From Actinomycetes bacterium (GTDB lineage: Bacteria > Actinomycetota > Actinomycetes > Mycobacteriales > Mycobacteriaceae): DNA of 64,000 nucleotides. This document shows, in pieces, positions 34,492 to 41,414 of this stretch. The first letter of the stretch is position 1, and each line of letters begins with the position of its first letter. The stretch lies in assembly GCA_023432405.1 (NCBI GenBank), contig JAEYUQ010000021.1:1-64000 (forward strand). Reading direction: 5' to 3'. The position numbers and the translations under genes are program-made. The notes under the pieces are model-generated. The model was given only the letters and a program-made list of their open reading frames with translations, ran no database searches and was not told the DNA's origin.

Positions 34492-35508
34492 CTAATACTG
34501 ATCCAGAGTAGCGAGGCCTCTGAGGAGTTTGCGTACAGCAATAACTCGTCGAGCGTTAACTCCGGTGAGAGCATCCAGAGCACATTCAGGATCATTCGGG
34601 GGGCCAAGGTGAGTGCATCCTCGTGGGCAGTCTTCGATAGCTGCACTGAGATCTGGGAAGGCCTCAATAACCTGAGATTCTTCCACTCCAGCAAGACCAA
34701 AAGACCTGATACCCGGGGTGTCTATAAGCCATCCGCTGTGGTCTGGAAGCTGTAGTGCCACTGACTGTGTGGATGTGTGGCGTCCTTTACCCACTCCAGA
34801 TACCTCACCTGTCTGGCGATGTGCGTTGGGAATGAGCCGGTTCATGAGCGTGGATTTCCCCACTCCCGAGTGGCCGATGAGGGCGGTGACTTTCCCTCGG
34901 ATTAACTCCATGAGAGGTTCTGTGGCGTCATCAATCCCAGCTAGCACTATGGGTACCGGCAAATCCCTGAATTCTGCAGCGAAAGCCTCTGGTGAACCCA
35001 GGTCGGACTTGGTGAGCACAATAATCGGTGCTATATGTCCGGCAAACGCTGCCACGAGACTTCGGGTGACAAAACCGGCGCGGGGTACGGGATCAGCTAT
35101 GGCACAGACAATGAGAAGTTGCTCTGCATTAGCCACCACGATCCGTTCGTAGGGATCGTTATCATCGGCTGTTCTGCGTAACACAGATTTGCGTTCTTCT
35201 ACTTTGACAATGCGCGCAAGTGTGTCTTTCTTCCCTGAGGTGTCTCCCACGACACCTACTCTGTCCCCAACCTCAATGGCTTTTCTCCCCAGCTCTCGGG
35301 CTCGCATACAGGTCACCGGGATGTCCTGAGCATCCAGCTGAACTCTCCAACGGCCACGATCTTTCGCAGTCACCATTCCAAAGCGAGCGTCGTTATGGGA
35401 AGGCCTGTCCTTCGTCCGTGGTCGAGAATTCCCTCTGCCGGGGCGGATACGCACATCTGACTCATCCCAAGAGCGTTGACTACGGTGTCCTTTTTGTCTA
35501 GTAACCAC
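34492..35508 (-). CDS. rsgA: Ribosome small subunit GTPase RsgA
   Basis: A 338-residue circularly permuted GTPase that checks 30S maturation. The order of GTPase motifs is permuted: IVLTKSDLG (G4) comes before IGHSGVGKSTLMN (G1). An OB-fold precedes them (RGRWRVQLD), and a C-terminal zinc knuckle has DCPRGCTHLG with a further Cys in PECAL. The GTG start lies inside the 3' end of aroA (11-base overlap), so the genes are coupled. Confidence 0.94.
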   Translation of the reverse strand: MVTRQKGHRSQRSWDESDVRIRPGRGNSRPRTKDRPSHNDARFGMVTAKDRGRWRVQLDAQDIPVTCMRARELGRKAIEVGDRVGVVGDTSGKKDTLARIVKVEERKSVLRRTADDNDPYERIVVANAEQLLIVCAIADPVPRAGFVTRSLVAAFAGHIAPIIVLTKSDLGSPEAFAAEFRDLPVPIVLAGIDDATEPLMELIRGKVTALIGHSGVGKSTLMNRLIPNAHRQTGEVSGVGKGRHTSTQSVALQLPDHSGWLIDTPGIRSFGLAGVEESQVIEAFPDLSAAIEDCPRGCTHLGPPNDPECALDALTGVNARRVIAVRKLLRGLATLDQY

Positions 35509-36805
35509 GGATCATGGTCTCCCACATCTCAGAAAAACCAGGAAGGGTTTTTGAGGTTGTGGCAATATCCTCTACGGCCACGTCAGGCACTACCAAGCCG
35601 ATAATGGCACCCGCAGTGGCCATACGGTGATCAGCATAGGAATGCCAGGTGCCACCGTGGAGGGTAGCCGGAGTGATGTGGAGTCCATCCTCAAGCTCCT
35701 CGCAAGCGCCCCCTAGCCCGTTGATCTCACAGCGTAGTGCCGCCAGACGGTCTGTTTCATGCCCTCGTAAGTGGCTAATCCCTCTCAGCGTGGAGGGAGT
35801 ATCTGCTACAGCTGCAAGAGCTGCCACAGTAGGTGTGAGCTCCCCAATATCCGACATATCCAGGTGAATGCCGTGGAGGGAATGTTGACGTGGGCCAGTC
35901 ACACTTAAAGCCCCGTCTTTGAGTGCAACCTTGCAGCCCATCTGAGCCAGAATCTCTCGGATAACATCACCGGGTTGAGAGGTTTTTGACGGCCATTCGG
36001 GGATTGTTACCGTGCCACCAGTGACAGCGGCCGCAGCTAGAAACGGCGTCGCATTGGAGAGATCAGGCTCAATAACCCACGTGTGAGGGCTGATGGGGCC
36101 TGGTGAGACTGTCCATTGGTTCTGCTGTGCATCGACCTCCACTCCGCAGGCTTGAAGCATCTCAACAGTCATGTTTATGTGGGGTTGGCTAGGGAGTGCG
36201 CCACCTTTGTGCATGACGGTGACAGGTGAGCTAAAGCGGGCAGCTGCAAGAAGAAGTCCAGAGACAAATTGGGAGGACGCGGAAGCGTCAATAATCACTG
36301 TTCCGCCTTCTGGTTGGTAGTGACCTTCAACGCTGAAGGGCAAGGCGTCCCCGGTGACTGTGATACCGAGATCACGCAGCGCAGTAAGTGTTGTTTTCAC
36401 TGGACGACGCCGTGCCTGTGGATCTCCATCGAAGGTTACGGTTCCTTCAGCTAGTGCTGCTACCACGGGAAGAAAGCGCATAATCGTTCCGGCAAGGCCA
36501 CAATCGACGTGAGCACCGTGAAGAGGAGAAGGTGTCACTGTGGCCACCTCTATAGATTCTCCGGTAGGGGAGGTGTCCTTATGGAAGCGAATGTGAGTGC
36601 CCATAGCAGAAAGACCTGCTGCCATAAGATCTGTATCTCGGCTTCTCAGGGGACGCAGAAGTTTGCTTTCCCCATCCGCTAAAGCAGCCAGAACATAGGC
36701 TCTATTGGTGATGGACTTGGAACCAGGTATCTCCTGAGTCCAGGTCACAGGACCAGGTGCAGTCGGTGCAGTCCAGATATTTGATGCGCTCACAGCGTCT
36801 ATCAT
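35498..36805 (-). CDS. aroA: 3-phosphoshikimate 1-carboxyvinyltransferase
   Basis: A 435-residue EPSP synthase of the shikimate pathway. PGSKSITNRAYVLAAL, DCGLAGTIMRFLP, LRGHETDRLAAL and SYADHRMATAG are the substrate loops. The 'GLAGT' form, where many bacteria have GNAGT, is the one I recall for actinobacterial enzymes. AAGGA lies upstream of the ATG. It is followed by rsgA on the same strand. Confidence 0.95.
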   Translation of the reverse strand: MIDAVSASNIWTAPTAPGPVTWTQEIPGSKSITNRAYVLAALADGESKLLRPLRSRDTDLMAAGLSAMGTHIRFHKDTSPTGESIEVATVTPSPLHGAHVDCGLAGTIMRFLPVVAALAEGTVTFDGDPQARRRPVKTTLTALRDLGITVTGDALPFSVEGHYQPEGGTVIIDASASSQFVSGLLLAAARFSSPVTVMHKGGALPSQPHINMTVEMLQACGVEVDAQQNQWTVSPGPISPHTWVIEPDLSNATPFLAAAAVTGGTVTIPEWPSKTSQPGDVIREILAQMGCKVALKDGALSVTGPRQHSLHGIHLDMSDIGELTPTVAALAAVADTPSTLRGISHLRGHETDRLAALRCEINGLGGACEELEDGLHITPATLHGGTWHSYADHRMATAGAIIGLVVPDVAVEDIATTSKTLPGFSEMWETMIRGY

Positions 36806-36885
36806 AGAATCCAGCTTCCTTCAGGTTTGGGGCACGCGACGCTCTGGGTGGAAGAGAAAGTGGCAGGGGCCCCTCAGAGGCAATT

Positions 36886-36910
36886 CTAAGAAAAATTTAG
36901 CTTTTCTTAG
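36886..36910. promoter_or_regulatory. Palindromic operator candidate
   Basis: CTAAGAAAA (36886-36894) and TTTTCTTAG (36902-36910) are a perfect 9-base inverted repeat with a 7-base AT-rich centre. It sits 80 bases after the aroA start on one side and 70 bases before the secreted-protein gene on the other. A T tract follows neither arm well, so a protein site is more likely than a terminator. Confidence 0.5.
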
Positions 36911-36981
36911 GAAATTCCCAGGTTTGAGTGTAGGCTGTGCCCCTAGACATTCTGTTTCTAGGAGAAGAGGAACCTATCATC

Positions 36982-37647
36982 ATGGCTGTTGCCACCAAAC
37001 TTTCGGCTCTTGGCGCTGCTGCTGCAGTGGCTCTCACACTTGCTCCTGCTGTGCTTGCTGAGGAAGCCGCCTCCACCTTCGATGTCCGCTATCCCAATAG
37101 TGAGGTTGTCGCTGGGCAGACTGTCACGATTGCTCCTGAGAATGCGACATCCCCAGCTATCTATGTTGTCCCAGAGGACAATCTCGACAACTGGGACTTC
37201 AGCATCAATCGTGAAACCGGCGAGTTGAGTGTCACCCCTGTTGCAGGCTTGTACCCAGGCTCTCAGCTGACTCTCTCTGTTTTGGCTATTGAAGAGGCCA
37301 CCAACAAGATGGATCTCACTGAGAACATCACTGTCACTGTTGTTGCTCCAGAAAAGGGTAAAGGCCAGGCTGACCAGGCAACCTTGAGTTATGCAGATTC
37401 CTCCGTTAAGCCAGGAGAGTCTGTGTCTATTCCCCTTAACGGAACCTTCCCAGAGGGCACCACGTTCATTCATGGCAATGGTGCGCAGGGCTGGGTCACC
37501 GATACCGATGAGAAAGGCACCTTGACTGTTACTGCTCCGGCAGGAGTTACTGACGGTTCCTGGTTGAATGCCAATGTACTGGTGGTGTTCCCGGATAGCT
37601 CTACCACACTTCTAACTGTGAAGGTGACTGCTGACTCCACCAAGTAA
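36982..37647 (+). CDS. Secreted protein with two Ig/Rib-like domains
   Basis: A 221-residue exported protein. The signal peptide runs to APAVLA, with cleavage before EEAAS. Two domains of about 85 residues follow, opening RYPNSEVVAGQTVTIAP and LSYADSSVKPGESVSIPL, which align with each other and look like Rib/alpha-type Ig folds. I see no sortase motif, lipobox or C-terminal anchor, so the protein is probably released or held by other means. The ATG is preferred over a GTG at 36937 because the signal peptide begins there. The role is unknown. Confidence 0.78.
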   Translation: MAVATKLSALGAAAAVALTLAPAVLAEEAASTFDVRYPNSEVVAGQTVTIAPENATSPAIYVVPEDNLDNWDFSINRETGELSVTPVAGLYPGSQLTLSVLAIEEATNKMDLTENITVTVVAPEKGKGQADQATLSYADSSVKPGESVSIPLNGTFPEGTTFIHGNGAQGWVTDTDEKGTLTVTAPAGVTDGSWLNANVLVVFPDSSTTLLTVKVTADSTK

Positions 37648-37650
37648 CCG

Positions 37651-37681
37651 GGTACGGAAGATAGAGGTAGTCTTCAGTACC
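37651..37681 (+). terminator. Hairpin after the secreted-protein gene
   Basis: GGTAC-GAAGA (37651-37661) pairs with TCTTC-GTACC (37671-37681), with one mismatch inside. It starts 4 bases after the stop and precedes a second terminator. Confidence 0.6.
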
Positions 37682-37710
37682 GTGTAGGTGCGCTTTTCTT
37701 AGAGAGGCTG

Positions 37711-37747
37711 AAGGGCTTTTGCCGCTGCGGCGGTGAGAGCCCTTTTT
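37711..37747 (+). terminator. Intrinsic terminator
   Basis: AAGGGCT (37711-37717) pairs with AGCCCTT (37738-37744), an inner GCCGC/GGCGG stem stacks inside, and a run of five T's follows. It insulates sigH from the secreted-protein gene. Confidence 0.88.
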
Positions 37748-37833
37748 CGTTATCTCATGGAGGTCTCGGCTACCATTGAATCCGGTGTGTGGTGGTTTTA
37801 TGCCATGCACTGCATGAGAGAGGTTAGTTCGGC

Positions 37834-38427
37834 ATGGTTGATACTGAACGAGAGCGTCGCTTTGAGCAGGAGGCACTGCCGCTGTTGGATCAGCTCTACG
37901 GCGGGGCTTTGCGTATGACGCGAAATCCCACTGATGCAGAAGACCTGGTACAGGAGACCTTCGTGAAGGCCTTTCAGGCCTTTGATCGCTTTAAGCAGGG
38001 GACCAACCTTAAAGCATGGTTATACAGAATCATGACCAATACCTATATCAACCATTATCGAAAAGCTCAGCGTGCTCCTTCTCAGACCTCCACAGAAAAC
38101 ATCACTGATCACCAGATATATGCATCGTCATCGCATGATTCCACTGGTTTGGAATCTGCGGAGGTTGAGGCTCTCAATCGTATCCCTAATGAGGAGATTG
38201 CAGATGCTATGAACAACCTGCCGGAGGAATACCGAATGGTTGTGTATTACGCAGATGTGGAGGGTTTGGCCTACAAAGAGATAGCAGAGATTATGGATAC
38301 CCCCCTGGGGACTGTGATGAGTCGGCTTCATAGGGGAAGAAAACAGCTTCGCGGTGCGTTGAAAGATATAGCTCAGGCTCACGGCATTGGTGTGAACCAG
38401 GCAGAGAAGACCTCAGGGAAGAAATAA
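37834..38427 (+). CDS. sigH: ECF sigma factor SigH
   Basis: A 197-residue group 4 sigma factor for oxidative and heat stress. Region 2 is RMTRNPTDAEDLVQETFVKAFQAF and WLYRIMTNTYINHYRK. Region 4 is LPEEYRMVVYYADVEGLAYKEIA with the helix-turn-helix MDTPLGTVMSRLHRGRKQLR. The zinc anti-sigma gene follows after 10 bases, the usual sigH-rshA order. AGAGAGG precedes the ATG. The order aroA-sigH-whiB1 matches mycobacteria. Confidence 0.95.
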   Translation: MVDTERERRFEQEALPLLDQLYGGALRMTRNPTDAEDLVQETFVKAFQAFDRFKQGTNLKAWLYRIMTNTYINHYRKAQRAPSQTSTENITDHQIYASSSHDSTGLESAEVEALNRIPNEEIADAMNNLPEEYRMVVYYADVEGLAYKEIAEIMDTPLGTVMSRLHRGRKQLRGALKDIAQAHGIGVNQAEKTSGKK

Positions 38428-38437
38428 GGCGCATACT

Positions 38438-38686
38438 ATGACGGATGTATCCCGATGCAGACAGCGGTTTGAAGAGATCTTGCAGCTCGTAGATAACAGT
38501 CGCGATCTGACCCCTGAAGAGTGTGTTCATATCCGCCAACACATAGCGGAGTGCCCTTCGTGCTATCGCTCCTTACTGAATGAGGAACAGATTCGGATCA
38601 TTGTTCGCCGGTCATGCACTGGAGTTACGGCTCCAGCTCAACTGCGTGAGCGCATTAGGGTACAGATATTTACGCAGCTTTCCTGA
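38438..38686 (+). CDS. rshA: Anti-sigma factor of SigH (ZAS family)
   Basis: An 82-residue zinc-associated anti-sigma factor. The His-x3-Cys-x2-Cys site is His35, Cys39 and Cys42 in HIAECPSC, with a further upstream Cys. Oxidation of the thiols would release SigH. Length and position right after sigH fit RshA/RsrA. Confidence 0.92.
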   Translation: MTDVSRCRQRFEEILQLVDNSRDLTPEECVHIRQHIAECPSCYRSLLNEEQIRIIVRRSCTGVTAPAQLRERIRVQIFTQLS

Positions 38687-38713
38687 GGGGGCCTGTGGAC
38701 AGTTGAATTCCAC

Positions 38714-38748
38714 AGAAAAAATCCCGTTGTTTAAGGAAACAACGGGAT
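38714..38748 (-). terminator. Intrinsic terminator of the bL37 gene
   Basis: On the minus strand the 12-base stem (38721-38732 with 38737-38748, 4-base loop) is followed by a run of T's (38714-38720 on the plus strand is all A after one G). The stem can also act on transcripts from rshA on the plus strand. Confidence 0.85.
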
Positions 38749-38766
38749 GAGCAATGATAGATACGT

Positions 38767-38841
38767 CTAAGCGCCGGGACGTTTGCCGTGGTTGGCTTTG
38801 CTCTTACGACGGCTCTTCTTCTTGCGGCCACGTTTGCTCAC
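38767..38841 (-). CDS. Ribosomal protein bL37 / AURKAIP1-COX24 domain protein
   Basis: A very short, highly basic gene of 24 residues that starts SKRGRKKKSRRKSKANH. It matches the actinobacterial bL37 (AURKAIP1/COX24-domain) protein that sits on the 50S subunit and is found next to rshA and whiB1. The GTG has AAGGAG 6 bases upstream, and a perfect terminator follows. Both support a real gene in spite of its size. Confidence 0.88.
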   Translation of the reverse strand: MSKRGRKKKSRRKSKANHGKRPGA

Positions 38842-38932
38842 GATATTCTCCTTTTCCTTGAATAGCTACGGTGTAGTGCTTATCGTATCGAGAATCCCAC
38901 GCTGAGCAGAAATCGCCGGAGACTCGTCATAC

Positions 38933-39193
38933 TTAGACGGTAACGCGGGTGCGGGTACGCCCACGGTTACGACGTCGCCTGAGGGCACGACGCTCCTCTT
39001 CGCTCATGCCACCCCACACACCGGCATCCTGACCGGTTTCTAAAGCCAACCGCAGGCACTGAGAGGTAACAGGGCAGCGGTTGCACACCATTTTGGCTTT
39101 TGCAATCTGGGCTAAGGCAGGACCCGAGTTGCCTACGGGGAAAAACAGTTCCGGGTCCTCTTCGCGGCAGACAGCTTCGTTACGCCAATCCAT
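38933..39193 (-). CDS. whiB1: WhiB1-type iron-sulfur transcription factor
   Basis: An 86-residue WhiB protein. Cys9, Cys37, Cys40 and Cys46 hold the cluster, which reacts with nitric oxide in the mycobacterial protein. GVWGGMSEEERRALRRRR is the turn and basic helix. WhiB1 binds the housekeeping sigma factor. AAAGGAG lies upstream of the ATG. The long upstream region holds the promoter and possible operators described separately. Confidence 0.95.
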   Translation of the reverse strand: MDWRNEAVCREEDPELFFPVGNSGPALAQIAKAKMVCNRCPVTSQCLRLALETGQDAGVWGGMSEEERRALRRRRNRGRTRTRVTV

Positions 39194-39363
39194 GATGATG
39201 TTCTCCTTTAAAGCCTATAAAATCTTTTGTTCACTTGTTTTAGAGCGCACAAAGACCCAGCCAGGATATGGCTGCTGAGATGAGTCAGGTTGGTACCGCA
39301 ACATGCCGGGGGAGGTCATGTGAGCAGCTCGAGGCTGCCAACAGTGGAATCTCTTCCAGCGGT

Positions 39364-39407
39364 ACCGGTTTTTATACACCCACGTTAACAACCGGTTATC
39401 AACCGGT
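39364..39407 (-). promoter_or_regulatory. whiB1 promoter with ACCGGT boxes
   Basis: On the minus strand TTGATA (39397-39402) and TGTATA (39373-39378) are 18 bases apart, a good -35/-10 pair. AACCGGT occurs at 39390-39396 and 39401-39407, exactly 11 bases apart, flanking the -35 box. A third ACCGGT (39364-39369) is at the likely start point. Confidence 0.55.
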
Positions 39408-39473
39408 CGCTTTCTCGCTACTGGAAAGATAATGGCACGCGAACACAGCTTTTTCTAGAGTTAAACTTGAAAA

Positions 39474-39489
39474 TGTGTTGTAAGTCACA
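39474..39489. promoter_or_regulatory. GlxR/CRP-like binding site
   Basis: TGTGTTGTAAGTCACA fits the corynebacterial GlxR consensus TGTGANNTANNTCACA with one mismatch. It lies about 110 bases upstream of the predicted whiB1 start point. Mycobacterial whiB1 is under CRP control (established knowledge). Confidence 0.65.
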
Positions 39490-39693
39490 TTAAATAATCG
39501 GCCTATCGACGCTAGCGACAGGCCTGAGGATGCTGAATTTCTTGAGTTCCATGAACTTGACCAGTGTATATACTGAAGAAAACACTGAACTATTCATCAC
39601 TCTTGCGTCAAATCGGGGGTAGAACTCAACGGCGAGAACGAACCCGTTTTTGATTTGTACTTGCCCTCCGGAGACAGTGGATTCTGTGGGATA

Positions 39694-39699
39694 TACACT
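39694..39699 (+). promoter_or_regulatory. -10 hexamer for the membrane-protein gene, leaderless
   Basis: TACACT lies 7 bases before the GTG at 39707. It supports this start over the earlier in-frame codons. Confidence 0.55.
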
Positions 39700-39706
39700 G
39701 CCAGTT

Positions 39707-40126
39707 GTGACTACAACTCCACCATCTGTAACTAAGTGGGCATCTGTTATTGCTATAGTCCAATCCTTCATGGGCCTGGGATACGCCGTTTTCCTTCTTA
39801 TCCGGCAGTTTTCCGGACAAGAAGATCCTTCTCTGGTTATCACTGGAGATTCTGGAACAGCTCACTACGTAGGGCTTGGAACTGCAATCTTTCTCTTTAT
39901 CGTTTTTGGCGCAGTGGTAGCTGGCGGACTCTCCCTGATTCGCGGGCATTTGTGGGGAAGAGGACCAGTTGTTGTCTTGGAGATGATTCTGGTCCTGATC
40001 TCGTTTTATATGTTTAGGGGAGGAATGCCTCTTCTGGGCGTAGCTACCATCATCTCTGCCGGTGTGTCTCTTGTTCTCATGTTCACGAAGCCTTCCGTGG
40101 ATTGGGCTGCTGAACAGCGCGGTTAA
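39707..40126 (+). CDS. Small integral membrane protein, unknown function
   Basis: A 139-residue protein with four hydrophobic segments (about 13-31, 56-75, 86-98, 105-123), and a short polar N-terminus (TTTPPSVTKW). I do not recognise a family. The GTG at 39707 is favoured by the -10 just upstream; a GTG at 39686 and a TTG at 39650 are alternatives. It lies between whiB1 and the PQQ-propeller gene and is convergent with the latter. Confidence 0.72.
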   Translation: MTTTPPSVTKWASVIAIVQSFMGLGYAVFLLIRQFSGQEDPSLVITGDSGTAHYVGLGTAIFLFIVFGAVVAGGLSLIRGHLWGRGPVVVLEMILVLISFYMFRGGMPLLGVATIISAGVSLVLMFTKPSVDWAAEQRG

Positions 40127-40188
40127 GACACCTTGAGTGGTCAGTGTTGAGATAGTCACTGCCTGGATAGCAGTTGTGGCGCTCAGGG

Positions 40189-40234
40189 TTTTTAGTCCCC
40201 CAGAGCGGTGATTTTTAGATCCCCAGAGCGGTGA
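40189..40234. repeat. 23-base tandem duplication at a stop codon
   Basis: TTTTTAG-CCCC-AGAGCGGTGA occurs at 40189-40211 and 40212-40234 with two mismatches. It duplicates the last codons and stop of the gene on the minus strand; the outer copy is now untranslated. Confidence 0.85.
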
Positions 40235-41414
40235 TTACAGTGCCGCTCTTTTCAATAATGTGAGGCCCAGCCAGGGCCAGGGATGTTGCTTGAGGATGAG
40301 GCCGAGGGATGACGTACTCGGGGGTATCATCCACGGGGTCCATCACAGCAATGCCTTCGGCCGTGGGAACAAGCAATTTCTCGGCAATCTCAATCCCCGT
40401 GCCTACGGCTCCCTCAATCACATTCTCAACCGCTAAACTTTCGGGGTTAAAAAGATACAGGCGTGTTCCGTCGAACCACGACATATAATGCTTGAGATCT
40501 TGTACGTGTGCAGCAAACAAGTCCTGGTTTTCCACAGAGGAAGCCGGTGCCGCGGATGATCGAGCAAGTTCCTTTCCATCCTGGGAATAGGAGATGATCT
40601 CTGAGCCGGTGTAGATTGCCGCAGCGGATTCGCCAACAGCAACAAGACGTGCAGTGCTGGGAACAGCGACGTCGCCAAGCATTTCAGGTTTCCGTGAATC
40701 CTCTGGAACCGTGTCTTGGAACCTAAGATAGGAACGCCCATCACAGGTTTCAGTGACTGCCAGGAGGTTCTTTCGTGTCAGCGCAGAGCTCAGGGTGCAG
40801 CCCGTTCGTGGTTGCATATCTGGTTCCTGTGGCGTGTAAACCTCCCCATATTCCACGGTGCGAACCAAGTCACTACGCCACAGCTCTAAGCGTGAGGAAT
40901 CATAGGTGCCCACATTGTCATTAGATTTCACCGGCACGATTTTCTGGGGAGACTTCGAGCTGCGTGTGGGGCCGTATGTTCCCGAGACACCGTCAATAGA
41001 CACGACATCTCCACAACCCTCCTGGTGATTCTGATACGTGACCACAACATTTCCCCAGGCGGTAGAGATAGCGCACACGGCCAGATCTCGCTGATATGTC
41101 CAGGAGGGTTCTCCAGAAGGCAAGGTGGCTTGAATAAGCGATCCTTTTCCAGAGGTGTCAAGAGTGATGACACGATCTTCCACAGTCAGAGGGAGAGGGG
41201 AAGAGGATGCATCAGATACACGCCACATCTCGGACACAGCAGTGGGTATGGAGGTGATAGTGGCTTCCTGTTCAGGAGTGTTGAGAGCAGTAAGAGAGGA
41301 GCGGCGGATAGGAGCGCTTACTACTGCCAGAGTCACTAACAGCAATGCCAACAGCGTGATGACTCCCGTTATGATCCAGTCCCTCTTTGTGCTGCGCAAA
41401 GATTGAACCACCAT
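40215..41414 (-). CDS. Membrane-anchored PQQ-like beta-propeller protein (Rv3212-type)
   Basis: A 399-residue protein with one N-terminal membrane segment (about 13-34) and an outside domain of repeated beta strands, the form of the mycobacterial Rv3212 family. Function unknown. Four scattered cysteines (CAIS, EGCGD, RTGCTL, ETCDG) could make disulfides. The ATG overlaps the rhlE stop by one base (TGATG) and has AAGGAG at a good distance. Co-occurrence with rhlE is conserved in the group. Confidence 0.8.
   Translation of the reverse strand: MVVQSLRSTKRDWIITGVITLLALLLVTLAVVSAPIRRSSLTALNTPEQEATITSIPTAVSEMWRVSDASSSPLPLTVEDRVITLDTSGKGSLIQATLPSGEPSWTYQRDLAVCAISTAWGNVVVTYQNHQEGCGDVVSIDGVSGTYGPTRSSKSPQKIVPVKSNDNVGTYDSSRLELWRSDLVRTVEYGEVYTPQEPDMQPRTGCTLSSALTRKNLLAVTETCDGRSYLRFQDTVPEDSRKPEMLGDVAVPSTARLVAVGESAAAIYTGSEIISYSQDGKELARSSAAPASSVENQDLFAAHVQDLKHYMSWFDGTRLYLFNPESLAVENVIEGAVGTGIEIAEKLLVPTAEGIAVMDPVDDTPEYVIPRPHPQATSLALAGPHIIEKSGTVITALGI

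Larger units (their letters stand above)
39194..39706. other. Gap of 513 bases: whiB1 leader, promoter and operators
   Basis: It holds the whiB1 5' leader (about 170 bases), its promoter, three ACCGGT boxes, a GlxR/CRP-like site and a hairpin (39500-39524). The last part is the promoter region of the membrane-protein gene at 39707. No coding frame in it is convincing. Confidence 0.6.

Noticed and set aside
39490..39843. 117-codon open frame on the minus strand before whiB1
   Set aside because: It overlaps the membrane-protein gene, which has four clear membrane segments and a -10 signal; the minus frame has no start signal.
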